NCBI GenBank assembly: GCA_049613665.1
Contig: JBMZCV010000053.1
Location: 1 to 29,027, forward strand
Direction: 5' to 3'
Length of the DNA stretch: 29,027 nucleotides
DNA from: JBMZCV01 sp049613665
GTDB lineage: Bacteria > Bacteroidota > Bacteroidia > Chitinophagales > UBA2359
Part shown: positions 1 through 7,179 of the stretch, in pieces
How the letters are laid out: each line of letters opens with the position of its first letter
Numbering within the stretch: position 1 is the stretch's first letter
Translations under genes and position numbers: made by a program
The notes under the pieces: model-generated
Databases searched by the model: none
What the model saw: only the letters and a program-made list of their open reading frames with translations
What the model was told of the DNA's origin: nothing

Positions 1-29
1 GCGAAAAGGCGTTAAGATTTTTAAACAGT

Positions 30-75
30 CTTGACTTTTTTTGGTTCGTTTTTTTTGTCAAGCAAAAAAATGAAC
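30..75. repeat. Hairpin with two competing stems
   Basis: Arms 44-55 and 64-75 pair over 12 bp with one G-U position and an 8-base loop. An alternative stem pairs CTTGAC (30-35) with GTCAAG (57-62). The two stems cannot form together because the second uses the loop of the first. Similar T-rich and A-rich inverted repeats flanking GTTC/GAAC are, from memory, common between genes in Bacteroidota. It may be a terminator of a gene to the left. Confidence 0.45.
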
Positions 76-190
76 AACAGCCGAAAAGCGGACTGCCTGA
101 AAGATATAAGGACAAGACTATATAATCCTTTTTAAAACATACAAAATAACTATTAAATAAGTTTTGTCATAGTAGTTTCAAAGCGGAAAT

Positions 191-228
191 AGCTGATGCT
201 TTATTAAATAGTACTTTGTACTTAAAAT
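191..228 (-). repeat. Dispersed repeat, fragment F2 (hairpin half)
   Basis: Read on the minus strand this has the hairpin AGTAC-AAA-GTACT (210-222) followed by ATTTAATAAAGCAT, matching the start of the best copy at 21840-21952. The second half of the element is not contiguous with it. Confidence 0.6.
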
Positions 229-246
229 TTGAAATATTATTTTTTA

Positions 247-277
247 GAGAAAAAGACATTTTTTATGTCTTTTTCTC
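247..277. terminator. Perfect 13-bp stem-loop, possible terminator
   Basis: Arms 247-259 and 265-277 are perfect reverse complements with a 5-T loop. The stem is A/T-rich with few G-C pairs, and a run of T follows only inside the arm, so termination is a guess. It sits between two fragments of the dispersed repeat. Confidence 0.4.
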
Positions 278-281
278 CTTG

Positions 282-347
282 TTTAAATAGTCATTCAGAA
301 GTTTTTGGAGATTTCAAAACAAGATAACACCTTGATTGTCAATAAGC
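282..347 (-). repeat. Dispersed repeat, fragment F1 (tail half)
   Basis: On the minus strand this reads GACAATCAAGGTGTTATC, then a middle ending AAAAACTTCTGAATGACTA, then TTTAAAC. It matches the second half of the copies at 21840-21952 and 18255-18351. On the minus strand it precedes the hairpin half at 191-228, so the halves are in permuted order. Confidence 0.65.
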
Positions 348-586
348 ACCTTTTCGACATATTTTAACTAAATATCAAAAAACAAATTCAATGTGCGGAA
401 AGACGGATAATAGCATTCATTATCTTGTAAAGTACTTATTCATCATAAAAAGATAAGTTTTTTTAAGAAGATAACTACTTGTTTACTAAGCAAAACCGTT
501 CTACTACATTTTTCCTACCTTTCTATTAAAAAATTAAAAATAATTGTTATAATTTGCGTTTTTGTATCAAAACATAGAAAAACAAG

Positions 587-2146
587 ATGAAAACATACCG
601 CAAAGGCATCATTTCGGCAGGACACCACGAAACAGCTACGGCAGGTGCCGAAATTTTGAGAGCAGGAGGCAATGCTTATGACGCAGCAATAGGTGCGATG
701 TTGGCAGCTTTTACAGCAGAATCATCTGCCGCTATTTCGGCAGGTGGTGGGGGTTTTTTGTTGGCACATACTGCAAAACAAGAAAGTATATTATTTGATT
801 TTTTTGTGCAAACACCAAGTTCAAAACGCCTATTTACGACACAGCCAGATTTCCATAAAATAACGATTAATTTTGGCACAGCAACACAAGATTTTCATGT
901 TGGCTTGGCATCTATGGCAGTACATGGCAATTTTGCAGGAGCATTTCACGTTCATCAGCGATTGGGAAAAATGCCTTTTGATGAAGTGATACAGCCAGCC
1001 ATAGATTTGGCCAAAAAGGGAGTTATCGTTAGTGAATATCAAAGTAAAGCATCGAAGTTTTTGACACCTATTTTGGAAGATTCGGCAGAAAATAGATTTA
1101 TTTTTATAGAAAATGGTAAACTCAAGGAACAAGGCCAAAAAATAATTGTGACCGATTTGGCAGATAGCCTTTTTCTGTTGGGAAAAGAAGGAACAGACGA
1201 ATTTTATAAAGGCGAAATAGCGGGTCGTTTGGCCAATGACTGTGCCGAAAGAGGCGGTTTTATTAGTCGTCAAGATTTGGAAAACTATCGAGTGATAGAA
1301 CGAAAGCCACTTGCCATAAATTATAGAAATCATACTTTGTTTACCAACCCACCACCGAGTTCGGGCGGTTCGCTCATTGCTTTTACCTTGCAACTGCTCG
1401 AAAAATATAATGTGCAAGATATTGCGAAAGATAAAAAGGCTTATACTCGGCTGTTGTGCGATGTGATGCAACTGACAGACAAAGCAAGACAAAAAGAATT
1501 TGACGCTTATATTTATAAACAAGGTTTGGCAGAACACTTTTTGGCAGCCGAAAATATGTCGCCTTATCACACTATGCTCAAAAATAATTTGCTAGGCAGC
1601 ACTACGCAAATTAGCGTGTTGGATGCCGAAGGAAATGCTGCAAGTTTAACTTTATCTTCTGGTGTTGGCACGAGCTACTACATTCCAAATACAGGCATTA
1701 TGATGAACAATATGCTAGGCGAAGCCGACCTCAATCCTAATGGCTTTCATCAATGGCCAACAAATCGCCGCATTTCTTCTATGATGTCGCCTAGTGTTAT
1801 TTTAAATGATTTGGGAGCAAAAACGGTAGTTGGCTCTAGTGGTTCTAGCCGTATTCGTACTGCCATTTTGCAAACTTTGCTCAATTTTATTGATTTGAAA
1901 ATGCCAATAGAACAAGCCGTAGATGCTAGTCGTGTGCATATTGATAGCGATGTACTGCATCTTGAATATGGTTTTGCCAAAAATGATTTATTACAACATT
2001 TAAATCTGCCAAATGGTGTGAAAGCAAAGCTAGGCAATGAAAAAAGCATGTATTTTGGTGGTGTAAATGCAGTTATGCTAGACGAAAAAAAACAATATAC
2101 AGGAGCTGCTGACCAACGACGAAAAGGAAGTGTCATTTTTTGTTAA
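587..2146 (+). CDS. Gamma-glutamyltransferase family protein
   Basis: This 519-residue protein belongs to the gamma-glutamyltranspeptidase family. These Ntn-hydrolases remove or transfer the gamma-glutamyl group of glutathione and related amides, and mature by self-cleavage. The N-terminal core (AGHHETATAGAEILRAGGNAYDA, split here as family start plus NAYDA) and the GGGGF block near residue 55 fit the family. The expected nucleophile is T339 in GSTTQISVLDAEGN, which aligns with the TTHYSVVD motif of E. coli GGT, with Ser rather than Asn before the cut. The RISSMMSPS and GSSGSSRIRTAILQ blocks match the small-subunit active-site loops. No signal peptide is visible, unlike periplasmic GGTs, so a cytoplasmic location is inferred. 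It stands alone, with a stem-loop terminator 190 bases downstream. Substrate cannot be told; a cephalosporin- or other amide-acylase role is possible. Confidence 0.9.
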   Translation: MKTYRKGIISAGHHETATAGAEILRAGGNAYDAAIGAMLAAFTAESSAAISAGGGGFLLAHTAKQESILFDFFVQTPSSKRLFTTQPDFHKITINFGTATQDFHVGLASMAVHGNFAGAFHVHQRLGKMPFDEVIQPAIDLAKKGVIVSEYQSKASKFLTPILEDSAENRFIFIENGKLKEQGQKIIVTDLADSLFLLGKEGTDEFYKGEIAGRLANDCAERGGFISRQDLENYRVIERKPLAINYRNHTLFTNPPPSSGGSLIAFTLQLLEKYNVQDIAKDKKAYTRLLCDVMQLTDKARQKEFDAYIYKQGLAEHFLAAENMSPYHTMLKNNLLGSTTQISVLDAEGNAASLTLSSGVGTSYYIPNTGIMMNNMLGEADLNPNGFHQWPTNRRISSMMSPSVILNDLGAKTVVGSSGSSRIRTAILQTLLNFIDLKMPIEQAVDASRVHIDSDVLHLEYGFAKNDLLQHLNLPNGVKAKLGNEKSMYFGGVNAVMLDEKKQYTGAADQRRKGSVIFC

Positions 2147-2331
2147 AAGATAACAAACTTGCCTATATGCCTAGAATTGTCATGCTTTTGATAAAAAAGG
2201 AAAAGCAAGCTATTAGTTTATTTAAATAATAGATTTTTTCAAAAAAAAAACTTATCTTGCATATGGTTTTATCACAATAAACTACTACATCAAATTTAAT
2301 TTTCTTCATAATATCTACACATATTAAAATT

Positions 2332-2365
2332 TAAAGCGTTATAATATTTCCTTTATAACGCTTTA
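2332..2365 (+). terminator. Stem-loop terminator candidate after the gamma-glutamyltransferase gene
   Basis: Arms 2332-2344 and 2353-2365 are perfect 13-bp reverse complements (TAAAGCGTTATAA) with an 8-base loop and a T-rich end. It lies about 190 bases after the stop codon. Confidence 0.5.
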
Positions 2366-2764
2366 TTTACCTATCTACCATAATTGAAATATTTTTTCAA
2401 ATGACATTATTGTGTTTTAAACAATAAAAAATAAATCACTAATTGTTAATTAGAGATTGCTTTTTTGTTTAAATGATTAGTTATGTCTTTTTTTGAAGAA
2501 TAACTACAATATTTTTTCAGTAACAAGAAAAATGTGTCATTTCTCATATCTTTCAAATTTAAAGTAACTTAATACAACTTTTGAGTGCCAAGCACTATTT
2601 AATAAAGGTGGTTCAAGTGCTAACACATTCATGTTCAGCATATTAGTTTTCACAATTTGTAACATAGACATGTCCGATTACTGAATAAAAATCAATAAAA
2701 ACTAGCATACAAATAATACTTTTTTCTCACAATACACTTTTCTCGAAAAAATAAAAACACACAC
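2366..2764. other. Intergenic region upstream of the PKD gene
   Basis: No gene seen. It contains a weak hairpin with a TCTTTTTTTGAAGA loop near 2483-2510 that resembles the apex of the terminators at 7100 and 27935, and a short copy of the dispersed repeat (2581-2630). I found no good TAnnTTTG promoter for the gene at 2765. Confidence 0.5.
2581..2630 (+). repeat. Dispersed repeat, copy E (first half)
   Basis: The hairpin is AGTGC-CAA-GCACT (2584-2596), followed by ATTTAATAAAG and later GTGCTAACACATTC. Only the first half of the element is present. The stem differs from the AGTAC/GTACT copies by an A-U to G-C change in the fourth pair. Confidence 0.65.
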
Positions 2765-5700
2765 ATGAAAAAATTTTTATGCTTACTAACACTTATTGCT
2801 TTTTTTGGCTCAAACATTACCCAAGCTACTGCCAACTCGTGTAGTGCTTACTGGGGCGTGGAGTCGGAAGGGCTAACCGTATTTTTTGAAAACTATTCGT
2901 GGTCGGCAGTTGATGTTGTCGAATATACTTGGGATTTTGGCGATGGCAATATGTCTAGCGAGGAAAATCCAACACATACTTTTGCAACAGAAGGGAGCTA
3001 CGAAGTTTGCCTTGTTGTAAATACTGCAAATAATTGTACAGATGAAGATTGTTATATGCTTTATGTGGCAGATTATGGCTTAGACAGTGATTGGATTGGT
3101 GACTCCGATTGGCAAGATTGGGGAACTTGGGACGATTGGTCTGATTGGCAAGATTGTTATGCTTATTTCGATTTTGAGGCTGATGGCTTGAGTGTTGGTT
3201 TCTACAATTTTTCTGAAACTAGCGAAACTGATGTAACTTACACTTGGGACTTTGGCGATGGCAATTCTTCTAGCGATTTTGAGACAACAAATATTTATGC
3301 CGAAGAAGGCGAATATGAAGTTTGCTTATCAATAGAAGATGCAAGTGATTGTACTGATACTGATTGTTATACTATCTATGTATATGAAAGTGATGATATT
3401 GATGACGATTGGACTTGGGGCGATTATTGTTATGCTTTTGGCGATGCTTATGCTGATGGACTTTCAGTAGAATTTGAAGACTACTCTTGGGCAAGCAATG
3501 TTGTTTCTTGGTCTTGGAGTTTTGGCGATGGCGAAACTTCCAATGAGCAAAACCCAACACATATTTATGCAGAAAGTGGTGATTATGTGGTTTGTTTGAG
3601 TATCGTAGCTGACAATGGTTGCTCGGCAGACGATTGTTTTGAAGTATATGTAACAGACGGCAATGATGATGCTGGAAACTGGTGGGACGATTGGTGGACA
3701 AATTGGTGGGATTTATGTTATGCTTATTGGAACTTTTATCCTGAAGGCTTAAATGTAGAGTTCGAAAATTTATCGTCTGATTTTAATGTCGATTTTTATA
3801 CTTGGGATTTTGGCGATGGCAATACATCTAGCGAAGAAAATCCAACACATACTTATGCAGAAAGTGGCGATTATGAAGTTTGCTTAACCATTGAAACAAA
3901 TGGAGATTGCAGCGATACAGATTGCTATACAATTGCGGTAGAAGGTGCTGATACTGGCGGTGGAACAGATGAATGTTTTGCTTTTTGGGTCAATAGCAAT
4001 GAAGATTTAACCGTTTCTTTTGCCGATTTATCGTTTTCAACAGGAACAATAGCTTCTTATAATTGGGATTTTGGTGATATGACACTATCGACAGAGCAAA
4101 ATCCTATACATACTTACGAAACGGCAGGTACTTATTTGGTTTGTTTGATTATCGAAACCGAAAATGGCTGTATAGCTTCTGACTGTTTCAATATTGAAGT
4201 AGAAGAAGTCATCAATACAAATTGTGCCGCACAATGGAATTTCAATCCAATGAATTTAGCTGTTCAGTTTATGGACTTATCTGATATGTCAAATATCGTT
4301 TCTTGGTCATGGAGTTTTGGCGATGGCAATACATCAATGGAGCAAAATCCATCACATACTTACGCAACATCTGGCTTATACGAAGTTTGTTTAACAGTAG
4401 AAACAGCAGATGGTTGTACAGATATGAGCTGTTTCGCTTTTGAAGTAACCGAATGTTTTGCGTACTGGAACTATGAAGATACTGATTTAATGGTAGCTTT
4501 TGAAAACTTATCTTCGGAAGATGCAATAGCTTTTGTTTGGAATTTTGGCGATGGCAATACATCTAGTGAAGAAAACCCGACACATACTTATGCAGCAAGC
4601 GGTGATTATGAAGTTTGCTTAATCATTGAAACAGCAAGCGGTTGTACGAGTGATGAAGATTGTTTTACGATTTCGATAGAAGGTGTTATAAATACAGATT
4701 GCATTGCTTTTTGGATAAATAACAACGATGGTCTTACAGTTAGCTTTGTAGAATTGGCATTTGTTCCTCAAAATGTTACTTCATGGTCATGGAGTTTTGG
4801 CGATGGCAATAGTTCAATAGAAGCAGCACCTATTTATACTTATGCAGCAGCAGGTACATATAACGTTTGTTTGAGTATAGAAACGGCAGAAGGTTGTACG
4901 GCTACTCAATGTTACGATATTACCGTAGAAGATGTCGTCAATACAAATTGTGCTGCACAATGGAATTTCAATCCAATGAATTTAGCTGTTCAGTTTATGG
5001 ACTTATCTGATATGTCAAATACCGTTTCTTGGTCATGGAGTTTTGGCGATGGCAATACATCAATGGAACAAAATCCATCACATACTTACACAACATCTGG
5101 CTTATACGAAGTTTGTTTAACAGTAGAAACAGCAGATGGCTGTACAGATATGAGCTGTTTCGCTTTTGAAGTAATCGAATGTTTGGCGTACTGGAACTAT
5201 GAAGATACTGATTTAATGGTAGCTTTTGAAAACTTATCTTCGGAAGATGCCATAGCTTTTGTTTGGAATTTTGGCGATGGCAATACATCTAGCGAAGAAA
5301 ACCCAACACATACTTATGCAGCAAGCGGCGATTATGAAGTTTGTTTAATCATTGAAACAGCAAGTGGTTGTACGAGTGATGAAGATTGTTTTACGATTTC
5401 GATAGAAGGTGTTATAAATACAGATTGCATTGCTTTTTGGATAAATAACAACGATGGTCTTACAGTTAGCTTTGTAGAATTGGCATTTGTTCCTCAAAAT
5501 GTTACTTCATGGTCATGGAGTTTTGGCGATGGCAATAGTTCAATAGAAGCAGCACCTATTTATACTTATGCAGCAGCAGGTACATATAACGTTTGTTTGA
5601 GTATAGAAACGGCAGAAGGTTGTACGGCTACTCAATGTTACGATATTACCGTAGAAGATGTCGTCAATACAAATTGTGCTGCACAATGGAATTTCAATCC

Positions 5701-6958
5701 AATGAATTTAGCTGTTCAGTTTATGGACTTATCTGATATGTCAAATATCGTTTCTTGGTCATGGAGTTTTGGCGATGGCAATACATCAATGGAGCAAAAT
5801 CCATCACATACTTACGCAACATCTGGCTTATACGAAGTTTGTTTAACAGTAGAAACAGCAGATGGTTGTACAGATATGAGCTGTTTCGCTTTTGAAGTAA
5901 CCGAATGTTTTGCGTACTGGAACTATGAAAATGCCGATTTAATGACAACTTTTGAAAACTTATCTTCGGAAGATGCCATAGCTTTTGCTTGGAATTTTGG
6001 CGATGGCAATACATCTAGCGAAGAAAATCCGACACATACTTATGCAGCAAGCGGTGATTATGAAGTTTGTTTAATCATTGAAACAGCAAGTGGTTGTACG
6101 AGTGATGAAGATTGTTTTACGATTTCGATAGAAGGTGTTATAAATACAGATTGTTATGCTTACTGGCAATATGAGTGTGACGGTTTAGGCACTCAATTTA
6201 ACAATTATTCATGGACATCAAATATTTTAAATGTAAATTGGAGCTTTGGCGATGGCAATGGTTCGACCGAAGAAAATCCATACTATGAATATGCCGAAAC
6301 AGGCGATTATGAAGTATGTTTGACTATCGAAACAGCAGATGGCTGCACTGATACACAATGTGGCTGGATTTATGTAGAAGTTTATACGAATAATGGCGAT
6401 TGCGAAGTTTGGTGGGATTATTACAACTATGATTTGAGCGTTTATTTCGAGTCAGATTCATGGTCTTGGTTCGTGACTAGCTATGTTTGGGACTTTGGCG
6501 ATGGCTCTTATTCTTCACAAACAGACCCAACACATCATTATGATGAAGAGGGGTATTATGAAGTTTGCCTAACAATTACGGATGTGACAGGCTGCGAAGC
6601 GACTTATTGCGAGTGGGTAGAAGTATATCAAGATTGGGGCTGGAACTCGCCAACTGTTGAAGCTGACACGAAAATAGTAGCAGAAAAAAATAACAGCATT
6701 TTTGATTTAGCGGTACATTTATATCCAAATCCGAGCGTCGATAATTTGCAAATTGCAGTAGCTACACCAACTGCTTTTAGTGGAAATATCGCAATTTTAA
6801 ACTTGCTAGGACAAACAGTTGCCAACATTCCAACAGAAATGAAAGCAGGCAAAAACACTATTAGCGTAGATGTGAGTGCTTATAACAAAGGCTTATATGT
6901 TTTGCAAATCATAGATAGCAAAGAGGTAATTTATACCGATAAGTTTACGAAAAAATAG
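2765..6958 (+). CDS. Giant secreted PKD-repeat protein with type A T9SS sorting domain
   Basis: This 1397-residue protein has an N-terminal signal peptide (MKKFLCLLTLIAFFG, cut probably near residue 24). It then has 15 PKD-type beta-sandwich repeats of about 80 residues, each recognisable by W(D/S/N)FGDG, then an xPxHxY, then (Y)EVCL. A C-terminal T9SS type A domain begins around residue 1310 (LYPNPSVDNLQIAV, NLLGQTV, GLYVLQI). The family role is cell-surface or secreted, in adhesion or carbohydrate binding; the exact ligand is unknown. Most repeats carry four cysteines (one at the start, one in EVCL, and GC/DC near the end), suggesting paired disulfides. The protein is very acidic. Linkers between the first repeats are rich in Trp and Asp. 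Repeats 6-13 derive from a recent 726-bp tandem duplication. It faces the type B cargo gene across a bidirectional terminator. Confidence 0.93.
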   Translation: MKKFLCLLTLIAFFGSNITQATANSCSAYWGVESEGLTVFFENYSWSAVDVVEYTWDFGDGNMSSEENPTHTFATEGSYEVCLVVNTANNCTDEDCYMLYVADYGLDSDWIGDSDWQDWGTWDDWSDWQDCYAYFDFEADGLSVGFYNFSETSETDVTYTWDFGDGNSSSDFETTNIYAEEGEYEVCLSIEDASDCTDTDCYTIYVYESDDIDDDWTWGDYCYAFGDAYADGLSVEFEDYSWASNVVSWSWSFGDGETSNEQNPTHIYAESGDYVVCLSIVADNGCSADDCFEVYVTDGNDDAGNWWDDWWTNWWDLCYAYWNFYPEGLNVEFENLSSDFNVDFYTWDFGDGNTSSEENPTHTYAESGDYEVCLTIETNGDCSDTDCYTIAVEGADTGGGTDECFAFWVNSNEDLTVSFADLSFSTGTIASYNWDFGDMTLSTEQNPIHTYETAGTYLVCLIIETENGCIASDCFNIEVEEVINTNCAAQWNFNPMNLAVQFMDLSDMSNIVSWSWSFGDGNTSMEQNPSHTYATSGLYEVCLTVETADGCTDMSCFAFEVTECFAYWNYEDTDLMVAFENLSSEDAIAFVWNFGDGNTSSEENPTHTYAASGDYEVCLIIETASGCTSDEDCFTISIEGVINTDCIAFWINNNDGLTVSFVELAFVPQNVTSWSWSFGDGNSSIEAAPIYTYAAAGTYNVCLSIETAEGCTATQCYDITVEDVVNTNCAAQWNFNPMNLAVQFMDLSDMSNTVSWSWSFGDGNTSMEQNPSHTYTTSGLYEVCLTVETADGCTDMSCFAFEVIECLAYWNYEDTDLMVAFENLSSEDAIAFVWNFGDGNTSSEENPTHTYAASGDYEVCLIIETASGCTSDEDCFTISIEGVINTDCIAFWINNNDGLTVSFVELAFVPQNVTSWSWSFGDGNSSIEAAPIYTYAAAGTYNVCLSIETAEGCTATQCYDITVEDVVNTNCAAQWNFNPMNLAVQFMDLSDMSNIVSWSWSFGDGNTSMEQNPSHTYATSGLYEVCLTVETADGCTDMSCFAFEVTECFAYWNYENADLMTTFENLSSEDAIAFAWNFGDGNTSSEENPTHTYAASGDYEVCLIIETASGCTSDEDCFTISIEGVINTDCYAYWQYECDGLGTQFNNYSWTSNILNVNWSFGDGNGSTEENPYYEYAETGDYEVCLTIETADGCTDTQCGWIYVEVYTNNGDCEVWWDYYNYDLSVYFESDSWSWFVTSYVWDFGDGSYSSQTDPTHHYDEEGYYEVCLTITDVTGCEATYCEWVEVYQDWGWNSPTVEADTKIVAEKNNSIFDLAVHLYPNPSVDNLQIAVATPTAFSGNIAILNLLGQTVANIPTEMKAGKNTISVDVSAYNKGLYVLQIIDSKEVIYTDKFTKK
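4208..6153 (+). repeat. 726-bp in-gene tandem repeat, 2.7 copies
   Basis: Units start at 4208, 4934 and 5660, each 726 bp (242 codons, three PKD repeats); the third breaks off near 6153 after about 494 bp. By eye, the first two full units differ at about four residues (for example SNIVSW/SNTVSW and TECFAYW/IECLAYW). This implies recent duplication or ongoing gene conversion, and the array could change in copy number without breaking the frame. Confidence 0.93.
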
Positions 6959-7000
6959 CATTTGAAATAAAAAAACTGTCTTTTCGTACTTAAAAAAACA

Positions 7001-7052
7001 ATTAAGTACCAAGTATTATTTAATAAAGTATTCGTCTGGTTGCTAACGCATT
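7001..7052 (+). repeat. Dispersed repeat, copy B (first half)
   Basis: Hairpin AGTAC-CAA-GTATT (7005-7017, one G-U pair), then ATTTAATAAAG, then GTTGCTAACGCATT. It starts about 45 bases after the stop codon of the PKD gene. Beyond 7052 the sequence diverges into a block resembling 365-405. Confidence 0.7.
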
Positions 7053-7099
7053 TCAGCTAAATATCAAAAAAATCAAATTGCAAAAAGACAGTTTGAACA

Positions 7100-7151
7100 A
7101 AAAAAAACACCTTGATAATCTTTTTAAGAAGACTATCAAGGTGTTTTTTTT
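7100..7151. terminator. Bidirectional terminator between convergent T9SS cargo genes
   Basis: Arms 7100-7117 and 7134-7151 are perfect 18-bp reverse complements around CACCTTGATA, flanked by A and T runs so it can act in both directions. The loop can extend the stem (TCTT with AAGA around TTTAAG). The apex CTTTTTAAGAAG recurs in the terminator at 27935-27975. Confidence 0.85.
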
Positions 7152-7179
7152 ATAAGTTGAATCAAGATTGTAAATCTGT

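Larger units (their letters stand above)
1..586. other. Intergenic region with hairpins and repeat fragments, no convincing gene
   Basis: No ORF with recognisable coding content. The third forward frame is open from the left edge to a stop at 123-125, but it has no start and no family I recognise; it could be the 3' end of a gene outside the window. The stretch holds a left-edge hairpin (44-75), two fragments of the dispersed repeat (191-228 and 282-347), a perfect 13-bp stem-loop (247-277), and a block near 365-405 that resembles 7053-7090. No clear TAnnTTTG promoter is visible before the gene at 587; a TATAATTTG at about 548-556 is close but has one extra base in the spacer. Confidence 0.6.

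Noticed and set aside
830..1570. 246-codon minus-strand frame opposite the gamma-glutamyltransferase gene
   Set aside because: It overlaps a clear family member on the other strand, and its translation is Phe/Ile/Cys-rich with no recognisable motif, typical of the complement of an A/T-rich gene.
4269..6014. Three nearly identical 97-codon minus-strand frames at 726-bp spacing
   Set aside because: They are shadows of the tandem repeat in the PKD gene; the repetition comes from the sense-strand coding repeats.
4208..6153. CRISPR-like periodicity
   Set aside because: The repeats are long, adjacent and coding; there are no short repeats with unique spacers anywhere in the window.
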